Origin: UBA3951 sp050952125
GTDB taxonomy: Bacteria; Bacillota; Sulfobacillia; Fermentithermobacillales; Fermentithermobacillaceae
DNA length: 64,000 nucleotides
Direction of reading: 5' to 3'
NCBI GenBank assembly: GCA_050952125.1
Contig: JBMNKK010000001.1
Span: 186,001 to 250,000, forward strand
The notes under the pieces were generated by a model, which searched no databases, was not told where the DNA came from, and saw nothing but the letters and a program-made list of their open reading frames with translations. Both the position numbers and the translations under genes were made by a program. Shown in pieces: positions 40,939 through 49,713 of the stretch. Each line of letters starts with the position of its first letter. The stretch's first letter is position 1.

Positions 40939-42772
40939 AAGCCTCCCGGAGCAGTTGCCGGACTCGCTCTGCCAGCGATTTTGGGTCCAGCATGGATATT
41001 TGACGTAGCTTGGACTGTGAACCGTGCCGCACAAAAGCATCGGGCAAGGTCGCCAAGGCGGCCTTGCCGACGCGCCTAACGACTGCCTCGCCGAAGCCGC
41101 CGGCCTCCACGTTCTCCTCAGCCACGAGGAGCGGAGCCTCTCTCGCCAGCCGGTCCACCAATCCCTCATCAAAGGGCTTAACAAAGCGAGCGTTAACCAC
41201 TCCGCAGGAAATCCCTTCACGGGATAGGATCTTCCCTGCTTCCACCGCCGGGCCGACCATGCTGCCGACTGCGATGATGTTCGCGTCTTTGCCCGGCGAC
41301 ACTACCTCTGCCCTTCCCACTTCCAGGAGTTCCGGTTTTTCCAGCGCTTCCTTGTAGGGCACGCCGGGCGCCGGCCCCCGAGGGTACCGGATGGCGCATG
41401 CTTCCGGAATGGTTAGAGCCGTGTATAGCATGTCGACCAGTTCCCTCTCGTCCTTTGGCGCCATAACGACCATTCCCGGGACGGTCCGGAGGTAGCTCAA
41501 GTCAAACTCGCCGTGGTGAGTTTCTCCGTCTTCCCCCACAAGTCCTGCTCTATCGATGGCCAACACCACCTTGAGCCCTTGTTGGGCTACGTCCTGGATG
41601 ATCTGGTCGTAGGATCTTTGAAGGAAAGTTGAGTAGATGGCAACGACGGGCAGGAAGCCTCCCTGCGCTAGGCCTGCTGCGTAGGTCACGGCATGGCTCT
41701 CTGCGATCCCGACGTCAAAAAAGCGGTCGGGGAACTGCTCTTTGAACTCGCCGAGGCCCGTTCCGTCGGACATCGCGGCAGTGATCGCGATAAGTTTGGG
41801 GTTCCTGCGACCGAAGGCGCACATCGCCTCTCCGAAGACCTTGTTCCACGCAGGCGGCCCGCTCTTCTTGAATATATCTCCGGTCACCGGGTCAAACGGG
41901 CCCGGCCCGTGGTACTTCTCGGGGTCCTCTTCAGCGGGAGCATATCCTTTGCCCTTCTTGGTGACGACGTGGACAATCACAGGGTCTTTAAGGGACTTGG
42001 CATCCTGAAGGACCCGCTGCATGCCCTCAATATCGTGGCCGTCGATTGGACCGTAGTAGGAAAATCCCAGCGATTCGAACCAGGCCTCGGGAAACAAGAG
42101 GTGCTTAATGCCCCCTTTAAGCCTCCTTAGAACCTGTACGGCCTTGGGCATCTTGTCCAGCACCTTTTCCAGGCGCTCTTTCGCCGACCTGTAGACGGGA
42201 GCCAATCTCAAGGTGGTCAAGTAGTAGGAGATGCCGCCGACACTTTCGGAAATGGACATCGAGTTGTCATTGACTACAACGATAAGCCTTGTCCCCAGTC
42301 CTCCGGCATTGTTGAGGCCCTCGAAAGCCACCCCCGAGGTGAGCGAGCCGTCTCCTATGACCGCGACTACGTGGTAGTCATCTCCGGCAAGGTCGCGAGC
42401 TTTGGCCAGTCCCAAAGCATATGAGATGGACCCCGAAGCGTGTCCGGTATCGTACACGTCGTACTCGCTCTCCGAACGCTTGGGATACCCCGAGATCCCT
42501 CCGAATTTCCTGAGCGTGTGGAACTTCCCGGCGCGCCCGGTAACGATTTTATGAGCGTAGGCTTGGTGGCCTACGTCCCAAACGATCTTGTCTCTGGGAG
42601 TATTGAAGACGGTGTGGAGAGCCAACGTGAGCTCGACAACTCCCAAAGACGAAGCAAGGTGCCCGCCGTTTTGAGAAACCGTCTCGATTATCTTTCCGCG
42701 AATGTCTTTGGCAACAGCGCGCAGCTCTTTGGGTGAAAGGTGCCCCAGGTCGTGAGGCGAATTGATTTCCAT
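40928..42772 (-). CDS. dxs: 1-deoxy-D-xylulose-5-phosphate synthase
   Basis: First enzyme of the MEP isoprenoid pathway, condensing pyruvate and glyceraldehyde 3-phosphate. It has 614 residues. The TPP-binding GDGSLTSGVAFEGLNNAG, the N-terminal HLASSLGVVELTLALH with the catalytic histidine, and the transketolase pyrimidine part (LAIDRAGLVGEDGETHHGEFDL) are intact. Its ATG directly follows the TAG of oapA, with GAGAGG in the oapA end serving as ribosome site. It overlaps nadK. The tlyA gene common after dxs in Bacillus is absent. Confidence 0.96.
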   Translation of the reverse strand: MEINSPHDLGHLSPKELRAVAKDIRGKIIETVSQNGGHLASSLGVVELTLALHTVFNTPRDKIVWDVGHQAYAHKIVTGRAGKFHTLRKFGGISGYPKRSESEYDVYDTGHASGSISYALGLAKARDLAGDDYHVVAVIGDGSLTSGVAFEGLNNAGGLGTRLIVVVNDNSMSISESVGGISYYLTTLRLAPVYRSAKERLEKVLDKMPKAVQVLRRLKGGIKHLLFPEAWFESLGFSYYGPIDGHDIEGMQRVLQDAKSLKDPVIVHVVTKKGKGYAPAEEDPEKYHGPGPFDPVTGDIFKKSGPPAWNKVFGEAMCAFGRRNPKLIAITAAMSDGTGLGEFKEQFPDRFFDVGIAESHAVTYAAGLAQGGFLPVVAIYSTFLQRSYDQIIQDVAQQGLKVVLAIDRAGLVGEDGETHHGEFDLSYLRTVPGMVVMAPKDERELVDMLYTALTIPEACAIRYPRGPAPGVPYKEALEKPELLEVGRAEVVSPGKDANIIAVGSMVGPAVEAGKILSREGISCGVVNARFVKPFDEGLVDRLAREAPLLVAEENVEAGGFGEAVVRRVGKAALATLPDAFVRHGSQSKLRQISMLDPKSLAERVRQLLREAYDR

Positions 42773-43312
42773 CTACTTCCTCTCCCCCATTACAGCCCTC
42801 CGGGTTTTCCCGAGAAACAGGATGATAGATTCAGCGTACTTCAAAGCCACGGGCTTGAAAAGTGCCTTCCCTCCCACGCTCAACATGGAGGCAAGCCCGA
42901 CAGCAAGGGAAACGGTCACGGTCAAGTCGATCCCCGACAGCCACTCCCTCACCTTATACATCATCGCGACTGCCAGGGCTCCCGATATGGTTGCCGCTAC
43001 ATCCCCCATCACATCGCTAAAGACGGAAGATACTTTGGAGGCGTTCCTCACAAACCAGATCGCTTCCCGGGCACCTCTTATTCTCCTTGAAGCCATGGAC
43101 AAGAGAGGTTCCTCTTTCGCACGGGCAGAGGCGAGACCAATCGCGTCGCATACAATTCCCATCAAAATCACGAACAAAAAAAGAGGCACCCCCAAAATCA
43201 GGGGAATTGCCTCTGATAACCGCTCAAAAGAGAGGTTCAGCACGAAACTGAGAAGAAAGGCTCCTAAGGAGAACACGAGGACTCCTTCTAGGTTGCTCCT
43301 TTTCTTGCTCAT
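42773..43312 (-). CDS. oapA: OLE-associated membrane protein A (OapA-like)
   Basis: A 179-residue polytopic membrane protein between the structured RNA and dxs, the place of OapA, the protein partner of OLE RNA in other Bacillota. It has hydrophobic segments at about 10-28, 33-58, 105-122 and 130-150. The cytosolic loop contains ASRRIRGAREAIWFVRNASKV and SDVMGDVAATISGA, a pattern I associate with this DUF21-like family. OapA is known to bring OLE RNA to the membrane and affects tolerance to cold, alcohol and Mg2+. The ATG has GAGGAGA upstream. The assignment combines location and sequence pattern. Confidence 0.8.
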   Translation of the reverse strand: MSKKRSNLEGVLVFSLGAFLLSFVLNLSFERLSEAIPLILGVPLFLFVILMGIVCDAIGLASARAKEEPLLSMASRRIRGAREAIWFVRNASKVSSVFSDVMGDVAATISGALAVAMMYKVREWLSGIDLTVTVSLAVGLASMLSVGGKALFKPVALKYAESIILFLGKTRRAVMGERK

Positions 43313-43319
43313 TCGGATT

Positions 43320-43812
43320 GGTCTCCTCCGAGAGGCAACGCCTGTAGTGAATCTTGTGACATGAGGTCCAGCAGGATTTCCCGGCGGTCAACCCCGGCTT
43401 TCGCCGAAGGCGGTTCCCCTTTAAGACCGGCCTGCCGCGTCGCCGACGGCAGCGCTGGATCACCACTTAGTTCACACCGCAACCCCACAGGCGCCCAAGT
43501 GAGACAGTCTAGGAGTTTTCCTCGAAGGCACCTGTTCCTAGCCTCTTTTGCAGCCCGGGTTTTCAGGAGGAACCTTCCTACCCGGGCCACTCAAGGCAGG
43601 CCAGAAACAACCGTTGGGGTTCTTAGGCCCCGGCGAAATAAGGGCGTCTCCTACATGCCGTTGTAGGTTTCCCTTATTTCCTTCTCCCTAAAGAAACCGG
43701 AAGCTGGGCGCAACCGGTGTCCTTCAGGGCGAACCGGTATGACCCGTGACGGATTTTTAGCCCCGCCCTGGGAACAGGTTAGCCCACTAGAATACTGCGC
43801 CAACTCGGACTA
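43320..43812 (-). ncRNA. ole: OLE RNA (ornate large extremophilic RNA) candidate
   Basis: A 500-base stretch with no convincing protein gene lies between ispA and oapA-dxs, which is the known OLE locus in extremophilic and anaerobic Bacillota. It shows strong structure: a 10-bp perfect outer helix 43635-43644 with 43671-43680 enclosing a 6-bp helix 43650-43655 with 43662-43667; an 8-bp perfect helix 43553-43560 with 43580-43587; and paired ACCGGT blocks near 43715-43735. Ends are approximate. At about 490 nt it is at the short end for OLE. The adjoining OapA-like gene strengthens the call. A covariance-model search was not possible. Confidence 0.8.
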
Positions 43813-43813
43813 C

Positions 43814-44653
43814 TCAAATTATATCTGACCTGGGGTTTTGTTTCAAGTTGGACGTTAGAATCTTGAGGTAATATCTGGACAGCTTGGCGACGAACCAGTC
43901 CGGTTGAACTGCCTCCAGGCTTGCTCTTAGGCCGGAGGCAGCCTCTTCCTTGGCAGCCTGCACGCCGATGAGCTGAACCAGCGTGTTCTTGTCCTCCGCA
44001 CCCAAGTCATCCAGATCATCGAGGATCTGATAAGAATAACCGAAGGAACGGCCCCAAGTGGATGCCCGGTCGACTGCATCCGGTCTCCCGGCAAGGACGG
44101 CTCCGAGTTTGGCCGATGTCTCAAACAACTTCCCGGTTTTCAAACGGTACATCTGCCTAATATCCCGGTCCGCAGACTGTAAGTCCAAAACTTGGCCGTC
44201 AACCATCCTTCCTGCGCCTTCGGCAAGGATTTCGATTCCTGAGACTATCCGGTCAAGCGGAAGATCAGACTGTGCGGCCGTCTTGAAAGCCAGTGTGAGG
44301 AGGGCATCGCCGGTGAGCAGTCCTACGGCTTCGCCGAATTTCTTGTGGCAAGTCGGCTTGCCTCTTCGCATGTCATCGTCATCCATACAGGGAAGGTCGT
44401 CGTGGACTAGGGAGTAAGCCTGGATCATCTCCATCGCCAAAGCGAACGGAAGCGGGTCGCCGGTTCCGCCGAGATCCCGGAAAAGAGACAGCAAAATGGC
44501 TCCCCTTAATCTCTTGCCTCCATCAAGCGAATAGGCTATTGCTTCACGGATCACGGGAGCATCCTCCGGGTATTCAGATATCCGGCACTTAAGGCCGGCC
44601 TCAATCGCCTCTTTAAGTTCCTGCAGTTCCAAAATACTTTCCTCCAAACTCAC
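43814..44653 (-). CDS. ispA: Polyprenyl synthetase (farnesyl diphosphate synthase, IspA)
   Basis: Trans-prenyltransferase making farnesyl or geranylgeranyl diphosphate. It has 279 residues. The first aspartate-rich motif is DDLPCMDDDDMRRGKPT and the second is YQILDDLDDLGAEDKNTLV; SYSLVHDDLP and GKLFETSAKLGA are also typical. The GTG start overlaps the xseB stop (GTGA). It is the gene immediately upstream of the OLE RNA, as in Bacillus halodurans. Confidence 0.94.
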   Translation of the reverse strand: MSLEESILELQELKEAIEAGLKCRISEYPEDAPVIREAIAYSLDGGKRLRGAILLSLFRDLGGTGDPLPFALAMEMIQAYSLVHDDLPCMDDDDMRRGKPTCHKKFGEAVGLLTGDALLTLAFKTAAQSDLPLDRIVSGIEILAEGAGRMVDGQVLDLQSADRDIRQMYRLKTGKLFETSAKLGAVLAGRPDAVDRASTWGRSFGYSYQILDDLDDLGAEDKNTLVQLIGVQAAKEEAASGLRASLEAVQPDWFVAKLSRYYLKILTSNLKQNPRSDII

Positions 44654-44838
44654 TTGGCCAGGATCTCCTGTACCTTCTGTTCAGCGCGGTCCAGGATCGA
44701 TTCCAGGCGCCGGGCCAAGCCTATCCCTTCCTCAAACTTGGCTAGAGACTCCTCCAATGACAGCTCCCCTGTTTCCAGAGATTTCACGATCTCCTCAAGT
44801 TTCTTGAGCGCCTTCGCGAAGTCCATCTCCTCAGACAT
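44650..44838 (-). CDS. xseB: Exodeoxyribonuclease VII small subunit
   Basis: Small helical subunit that binds the coiled coil of XseA. From the ATG at 44838, preceded by GGAGGAGGAG, it has 62 residues: DFAKALKKLEEIVKSLE, then GELSLEESLAKFEEGIGLARR, the family signature. A longer frame to 44886 overlaps xseA and is rejected. It is coupled to ispA by a four-base overlap. Confidence 0.94.
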   Translation of the reverse strand: MSEEMDFAKALKKLEEIVKSLETGELSLEESLAKFEEGIGLARRLESILDRAEQKVQEILAK

Positions 44839-44882
44839 TATTCGCTCCTCCTCCGGATAACATCCACCAAATACCAAATCCG

Positions 44883-46094
44883 TCACTCCGGTCTCGACTC
44901 CTCAACCTCGCAAACCAAAGTGCCTTTCATCAGCGATACCTCAACCTTCGTGCCGGGAGGCGCTGAACATGCGTCCCGCACGATGGCCTTATCAGGAATT
45001 CTCCTCACCAAGCTGAACCCTCGAGACAACACTCTCAGCGGGCTTAAGGCGTCCAATCGTGCGGAAGCTTTGGCAAAGAGGTTAGCCTTTCTCTCAAGGA
45101 CTCCGGCAATGTTATCTTCTAGATCCTGCCTCAACCGGACCAGAGATTCCCTAGATGAAACCAGGAACCAGTCCGGCCGCGAAAGCGCCGGCCGGGATCT
45201 CAATAGGCTCAAGGTCTGCCGATACCCGCCGATGAGCTTGTACAACTCGTTCTTCATGTTCCCTTCGAAAGACTCCACGGCAAAAAGGAGCTCGCTCGCC
45301 TGAGGGACTACAAGTTCGGCCGCTTGAGAAGGCGTAGCAGCCCTGGCGTCAGCCACCAGATCGGCAACCGTGACGTCTCTCTCGTGCCCGACTGCAGAGA
45401 CCACCGGAACTCGGGAAGCGTAAATAGCTCTCGCCACCGACTCATCGTTAAACACAAATAGGTCTTCCTGGGAACCGCCGCCCCGGCCAACGATGATAAC
45501 GTCGACATCGGGGATCTCATTCAGGGTCTCAATGCCCCTTACGATCGTCGCAGCAGCTCCATCGCCCTGAACCTTTGAATCGGCCACGATAAACGAAACT
45601 CCCCGATAGCGGCGCCTTCCGACACTGACGATGTCCTTGATGGCCGCCCCGCGGATCGATGTGACAACCCCGATCTTCCGGGGAAACAACGGCAAGGGGC
45701 GCTTTCTCTCCTGCTTGAAGAGCCCCTCCTTGTCCAGTTTTGCTTTTAGTTTTTCAAGAGCCGCGTACAGAGCTCCGAGGCCCGAAGGCTCCATGTAGTT
45801 GGCGTACAGCTGGTAGACGCCGTCGCGTTCAAACACAGAGACGCTTCCTACAGCGATCACCTGAGCGCCCTCGGCGGGGACAAAAGTGAGGCGCGCGGCA
45901 TCGGTCCTCCACATTACCGCCTTGAGAGAGGCCTTTTCATCCTTGAGTGTGAAATACAGGTGCCCCTGGTAATTGCGGAGATTGCCGATCTCGCCTCTCA
46001 CGATGACCTGCTGGAGGAAGTCGTCTTTGCGGAAAAGATCCCGCACATAGGCATTGAGCTGGCTAACGCTGAGCGCCTTTTCCTGGTCCAGCAT
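44883..46094 (-). CDS. xseA: Exodeoxyribonuclease VII large subunit
   Basis: Catalytic subunit of exonuclease VII, which degrades single-stranded DNA from both ends. It has 403 residues: an N-terminal OB fold (ALSVSQLNAYVRDLF, VRGEIGNLRNYQGHLYFTLKD), then the catalytic domain with GVVTSIRGAAIKDI, GRGGGSQEDLFVFNDE and SAVGHERDVTVADLVADARAATPSQAAE, and a long coiled coil to the C-terminus. The ATG at 46094 follows AGGAGG. It opens the xseA-xseB-ispA-OLE-oapA-dxs cluster. Confidence 0.96.
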   Translation of the reverse strand: MLDQEKALSVSQLNAYVRDLFRKDDFLQQVIVRGEIGNLRNYQGHLYFTLKDEKASLKAVMWRTDAARLTFVPAEGAQVIAVGSVSVFERDGVYQLYANYMEPSGLGALYAALEKLKAKLDKEGLFKQERKRPLPLFPRKIGVVTSIRGAAIKDIVSVGRRRYRGVSFIVADSKVQGDGAAATIVRGIETLNEIPDVDVIIVGRGGGSQEDLFVFNDESVARAIYASRVPVVSAVGHERDVTVADLVADARAATPSQAAELVVPQASELLFAVESFEGNMKNELYKLIGGYRQTLSLLRSRPALSRPDWFLVSSRESLVRLRQDLEDNIAGVLERKANLFAKASARLDALSPLRVLSRGFSLVRRIPDKAIVRDACSAPPGTKVEVSLMKGTLVCEVEESRPE

Positions 46095-46118
46095 ACCTGC
46101 ACCTCCTGCCTCCAAGAA

Positions 46119-46147
46119 GGATACCGGCCACCCGAAGGCCGGTATCC
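46119..46147 (-). terminator. Hairpin terminator after nfnAB
   Basis: Perfect 11-bp stem (46119-46129 with 46137-46147), loop of seven, followed on the minus strand by TTCTTGG. It lies 41 bases past the nfnB stop and before xseA. The U-run is imperfect. Confidence 0.6.
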
Positions 46148-46188
46148 TACTTTCCTCTATTCAGTTTCGAGCCGGTACGACAGGTTCC

Positions 46189-47586
46189 CTACCACTTCTC
46201 CTGACTGCCGGATAGGAACACGTGGATGTCCTTAGCTGCCGCTTTTCCGGCTCCCATGGCCAGAATCACCGTGGCCGAACCGGTGACGGCGTCGCCGCCT
46301 GCCCAAATCCTCGGCCTGGTGGTTCGCCCGGTCTTCTCGTCAGCAATGATCCCGCCCCAGGTTTGAGCCTCCAAACCGGACGTTGTCTGGGAAATCACCG
46401 GGTTCGGGCTTGTGCCGAGAGCCATGATCACAATGTCGCATTCCATCACGAACTCGGAACCGGGGATGGGGACGGGGCGGCGCCTGCCCGACTTGTCGGG
46501 CTCGCCGAGCTCCATCTTCACGCACTTAAGTCCCGTTACCCAACCCTTCTCATCGCCGAGGACCTCTACCGGGTTGGTCAAGAAGTTGAACTCGACTCCC
46601 TCTTCCTCAGCATTCTCGACTTCCTCAGCCCTGGCCGGCATTTCAGCACGGCTGCGCCTGTAGACAATAGAAGCCTTCTCGGCTCCAAGCCGAAGAGCCG
46701 ACCTGACCGCATCCATCGCCACGTTGCCGGCTCCCACAACGGCCACCTTCTTGCCCCTCTTGACGGGAGTATCCCACTCGGGGAACTGGTAGGCCTTCAT
46801 GAGATTGATCCGGGTGAGCCACTCGTTGGCCGAATAGACACCGTTCAGGTTCTCGCCGGGAATACGCATGAACATGGGAAGGCCGGCTCCGCTGGCCACA
46901 TAAACTGCCTCAAAGCCGTCCTCGAAAAGGTCATCAATGGTAATGGTTCGCCCGATGACAACATCGGTCTCAATTTTGACGCCCAGAGCCTTCACGTAAT
47001 CAACTTCGCGCTTGACGACGTCTTTGGGAAGACGAAACTCGGGGATTCCGTAGATAAGCACTCCGCCCGGAGCGTGCAGCGATTCGAATATGGTGACGTC
47101 GTAGCCCAGCTTAGCGAGGTCGCCTGCTGCAGTGAGCCCTGAAGGCCCGGCTCCTACCACGGCAACCTTCTTACCCAATGAGGGAGCCTTCTCAGGCGTC
47201 GCTGTTCCGTTCTGCCCTTCCCAGTCGGCGGCAAAGCGCTCGAGGCGCCCGATGGCGATGGGCTGACCGGTCTTCACCAAAACGCACTTAGCCTCGCACT
47301 GGCTCTCCTGGGGACACACCCTGCCGCAGATCGCGGGGAGATTGTTGGTTGCCTTAATGGCATCGATCGCTTCCCGGTACTTCTTCTGCTTCAAAAACCC
47401 GATGAAAGTGGGGATCTGTACCGATACCGGACATCCGGACACGCAAAGCGGGTTCTTGCACTGGAGGCAGCGGGAAGCCTCGGCCAGAGCCATCTCTTCG
47501 GTGTAGCCTGTGGCAACCTGCGAGAAGTTCTTTGAACGCTCTTTTGGATCCTGCATCGGCATGGATGTTCTCTGCTTGACAGGCAT
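46189..47586 (-). CDS. nfnB: NfnB: large subunit of NADH-dependent reduced ferredoxin:NADP+ oxidoreductase
   Basis: Electron-bifurcating flavoenzyme subunit, 465 residues. The N-terminal iron-sulfur domain has CLQCKNPLCVSGCPV and CGRVCPQESQCEAKCV. Two dinucleotide folds follow: VVGAGPSGLTAAGDLAKLGYDV for FAD and VVGAGNVAMDAVRSALRLGAE for NADPH. Alone the sequence would also fit a GltD-like glutamate synthase small subunit, but the immediately coupled nfnA (TAATG overlap) and absence of GltB identify Nfn (also called SudA). It links ferredoxin from VOR to NADPH. Confidence 0.92.
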   Translation of the reverse strand: MPVKQRTSMPMQDPKERSKNFSQVATGYTEEMALAEASRCLQCKNPLCVSGCPVSVQIPTFIGFLKQKKYREAIDAIKATNNLPAICGRVCPQESQCEAKCVLVKTGQPIAIGRLERFAADWEGQNGTATPEKAPSLGKKVAVVGAGPSGLTAAGDLAKLGYDVTIFESLHAPGGVLIYGIPEFRLPKDVVKREVDYVKALGVKIETDVVIGRTITIDDLFEDGFEAVYVASGAGLPMFMRIPGENLNGVYSANEWLTRINLMKAYQFPEWDTPVKRGKKVAVVGAGNVAMDAVRSALRLGAEKASIVYRRSRAEMPARAEEVENAEEEGVEFNFLTNPVEVLGDEKGWVTGLKCVKMELGEPDKSGRRRPVPIPGSEFVMECDIVIMALGTSPNPVISQTTSGLEAQTWGGIIADEKTGRTTRPRIWAGGDAVTGSATVILAMGAGKAAAKDIHVFLSGSQEKW

Positions 47587-48422
47587 TACTTGTCACCTCC
47601 GCAGCACTGGCAGCGTTCAACCGCTACCTTTTCCTCATCTCGGTACATGCCGGCTCTGCGCCAGGCTTCAGCCCAATCGATCAAGTGCCCATCAAACATG
47701 GGGCCGTCTACGCAGGCGAATTTGGTCTCGCCGCCCACGGTGACGCGGCAGGCTCCGCACATGCCGGTCCCGTCGACCATGATAGGATTCATGGAAACCC
47801 AAGTTTTTAGATTGAAATCCTTTGTGACTCCACAGGTAGCACGCATCATGGGCATGGGGCCGATGGCGATTACCTCGTCAGCCTTGAGGCCGCCTAGAAC
47901 CAGCTCCTTCAGCTTGTCCGATACAAAGCCCTTGAACCCGCGACTGCCGTCGTCTGTACAAATGTGCACTTCGTCAGAGCACGCCTTCATCTCATCTTCA
48001 AGGATGATGAGATCCTTGGAGCGCGCTCCGATGATGCTAACGACTCTTACGCCCCGTCGGTGCATCTCCTTGCATTTGGGAAGGATTGGTGCGACGCCGA
48101 CCCCTCCTCCAACCGCTACCACGGTACCTCCTTCGGGAAGCTCGGCAGGAACGCCCAAAGGTCCGACTAAGTTGAGGATGCTGTCTCCAACTTCCAGGCG
48201 GCCGAGCAGCTTCGTGCTGAGACCGACCTCCTGGAAGACCAGAGTGATAGTATCCTTTTCGCGGTCGTAATCGGCGATGGTAAGAGGTATCCTCTCGCCG
48301 TTTTCCCTGACGCGCAGGATTATGAACTGGCCCGGCTGGGCCTTCGCCGCAACGTAAGGGTTCTTGACAACGATGAGCTTGGTTACCGGGGTAAGATCCT
48401 TCTTCACCAAAATCTCGTTCAT
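47586..48422 (-). CDS. nfnA: NfnA: small subunit of NADH-dependent reduced ferredoxin:NADP+ oxidoreductase
   Basis: Small subunit of Nfn, about 278 residues. A ferredoxin reductase-type FAD domain (QPGQFIILRVRENGERIPLTIADYD) is followed by an NAD-binding domain (GGGVGVAPILPKCKEMHRRG) and a C-terminal [2Fe-2S] site formed by cysteines in GTGMCGACRVTVGGETKFACVDGP. Extra C-terminal cysteines (RCQCCGG) are present. The ATG at 48422 is preceded by GTGGGAGG; a frame to 48464 lacks a ribosome site. Confidence 0.92.
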   Translation of the reverse strand: MNEILVKKDLTPVTKLIVVKNPYVAAKAQPGQFIILRVRENGERIPLTIADYDREKDTITLVFQEVGLSTKLLGRLEVGDSILNLVGPLGVPAELPEGGTVVAVGGGVGVAPILPKCKEMHRRGVRVVSIIGARSKDLIILEDEMKACSDEVHICTDDGSRGFKGFVSDKLKELVLGGLKADEVIAIGPMPMMRATCGVTKDFNLKTWVSMNPIMVDGTGMCGACRVTVGGETKFACVDGPMFDGHLIDWAEAWRRAGMYRDEEKVAVERCQCCGGDK

Positions 48423-48475
48423 CAGGCTTCCTCCCACTCTTCTCTTCTCACCTAACAGCACCACTTAACATTGTA

Positions 48476-48916
48476 CTAGACTTGGCGGAAAATGCCCATA
48501 AGGACACCGTTCACGAATCGCGGGCTGGCATGAGTGCTGAACTCCTTGCAGAGCTCCACCGCTTCGTCAATAACCACCTCAAGCGGTGCATCCTTAATGT
48601 ACGCGATCTCCGCTACAGCCAACCTCAGGATAGCCAAGTCGACTCTAGGCATTCGTGAAAGGGACCAGCCCTGGGAGGCTTTGGAGATGAGGTTGTCGAT
48701 CTCAGGAAGGTGCGCGATCGTCTCAAGAAACAGTCGCTCGGCGTACTGAAGCCTGAACGGCTGTTCCACGGGTGCTATGTCCGGATGGAAACCCTGAACC
48801 ACATCCTGGAATACGGCTTCGGGAATGCCGTCCTTCACGCTCTCCCAACAAAAAAGCGCCGAAAGCGCAAGAACCCTAGCGTCGTGCCTTCTGATAGCCT
48901 TAGTTTTTGCCGTCAA
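48476..48916 (-). CDS. nusB: Transcription antitermination factor NusB
   Basis: All-helical RNA-binding factor for rRNA antitermination. It has 146 residues, with RHDARVLALSALFCWE at the start, LPEIDNLISKASQGWSLSRMPRVDLAILRLAVAEI as the core, and PLEVVIDEAVELCKEFSTHASPRFVNGVL as the family end signature, here written across the normal length. The TTG start overlaps the DUF2273 stop by four bases. The Asp23-AmaP-DUF2273-nusB order is common in Clostridia. Confidence 0.94.
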   Translation of the reverse strand: MTAKTKAIRRHDARVLALSALFCWESVKDGIPEAVFQDVVQGFHPDIAPVEQPFRLQYAERLFLETIAHLPEIDNLISKASQGWSLSRMPRVDLAILRLAVAEIAYIKDAPLEVVIDEAVELCKEFSTHASPRFVNGVLMGIFRQV

Positions 48917-49152
48917 TGGAAATCCGGTCTCCCTGGAAGCTTCTCCTCCAGGAATTCCTTAATACCCTTCCCTTCATCATCAGTCCATTTGCCTATAGAA
49001 TACCCAAGCAAAGTCAATACCCCGAGCACCAGAGTCTTCCAAAATCCCAGCCATATGAAACACACTCCAAAGAGAAACCCCAAACTGGTTCCCAGACATC
49101 TCCCCGGATGCTCCCTGGCGAATTGGAGGACCCTCTCCCAAACCTGTGACAT
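48913..49152 (-). CDS. DUF2273 small membrane protein
   Basis: A 79-residue protein with two hydrophobic helices (about 19-37 and 39-53) and a charged tail. The pattern HPGRCLGTSLGFLFGV and GYSIGKWTDD is typical of DUF2273 proteins, which occur beside Asp23 and AmaP. Function unknown; a part in envelope anchoring of Asp23 is inferred from its neighbours. Confidence 0.85.
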   Translation of the reverse strand: MSQVWERVLQFAREHPGRCLGTSLGFLFGVCFIWLGFWKTLVLGVLTLLGYSIGKWTDDEGKGIKEFLEEKLPGRPDFH

Positions 49153-49165
49153 ACGGAAGTACCTC

Positions 49166-49696
49166 CTAACGCCTGCTATCCAACGCGATGTCCGACACAG
49201 ACACCCGCACCGAATCGACGGTCACGCCGACGATGTCTCTCACATAGGCTGCGGTGGCCTTCTGTATCTTGTCGGAAAGGTCGGGAAGATTCGCGTCCAG
49301 CGCGGCCTTAACATCCAGGCCCACTGAAATGCCCGCGCCGCCCCGGGACAGGAAGACCCTTGTCTTCACTTCCCTCACGCCGGGAGTCCTGGACACTATC
49401 CTCGTCACCAGGCTCTTCACTGCGACCAAGGAGATGCGGACTTCACCCATCTCGCTGTCGTGTATGACCGCTTGGTCAGGCACTCGTTTGAACCCGTAGT
49501 AAACAAACCTGACGCCGGCCAAGAAAATGAGAGTGGAGACGATGCCGATGGTTGTCCGCCCTGAAGACGACGTCATGGTATTGGAGATGAGATCCGCCGG
49601 AGCGCTCCATCCAAATGTGACCAACAGCGTGAGGAATGAAACCACCGTGAGCGCCAACGCATATAGGCTGAGAACAATTCTATCAAGTATTCCCAC
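49166..49696 (-). CDS. amaP: Alkaline shock response membrane anchor protein AmaP
   Basis: A 176-residue protein that tethers Asp23 to the membrane. Two N-terminal transmembrane helices (about 8-28 and 52-70) are followed by an Asp23-like domain (GEVRISLVAVKSLVTRIV, then VREVKTRVFL). The GTG start lies 17 bases after the Asp23 gene. The family assignment rests on topology plus context. Confidence 0.88.
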   Translation of the reverse strand: MGILDRIVLSLYALALTVVSFLTLLVTFGWSAPADLISNTMTSSSGRTTIGIVSTLIFLAGVRFVYYGFKRVPDQAVIHDSEMGEVRISLVAVKSLVTRIVSRTPGVREVKTRVFLSRGGAGISVGLDVKAALDANLPDLSDKIQKATAAYVRDIVGVTVDSVRVSVSDIALDSRR

Positions 49697-49713
49697 AGAA
49701 CCACCCCGCCGGA

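Noticed and set aside
40939..41220. N-terminal extension of nadK by 94 codons
   Set aside because: It overlaps dxs in another frame; the ATG at 40938 has a ribosome site and gives normal NadK length.
43309..43666. Short open frames on both strands in the ispA-oapA gap
   Set aside because: No ribosome sites, no hydrophobic or domain pattern, and they cross strong RNA helices; the region fits a structured RNA better.
43320..43812. Structured region considered as RNase P RNA, tmRNA or 6S RNA
   Set aside because: The conserved blocks of RNase P RNA and the tRNA-like ends of tmRNA are absent, and the synteny points to OLE.
46222..47142. 306-codon plus-strand open frame
   Set aside because: Shadow of nfnB on the other strand; composition typical of an antisense frame in G+C-rich DNA.
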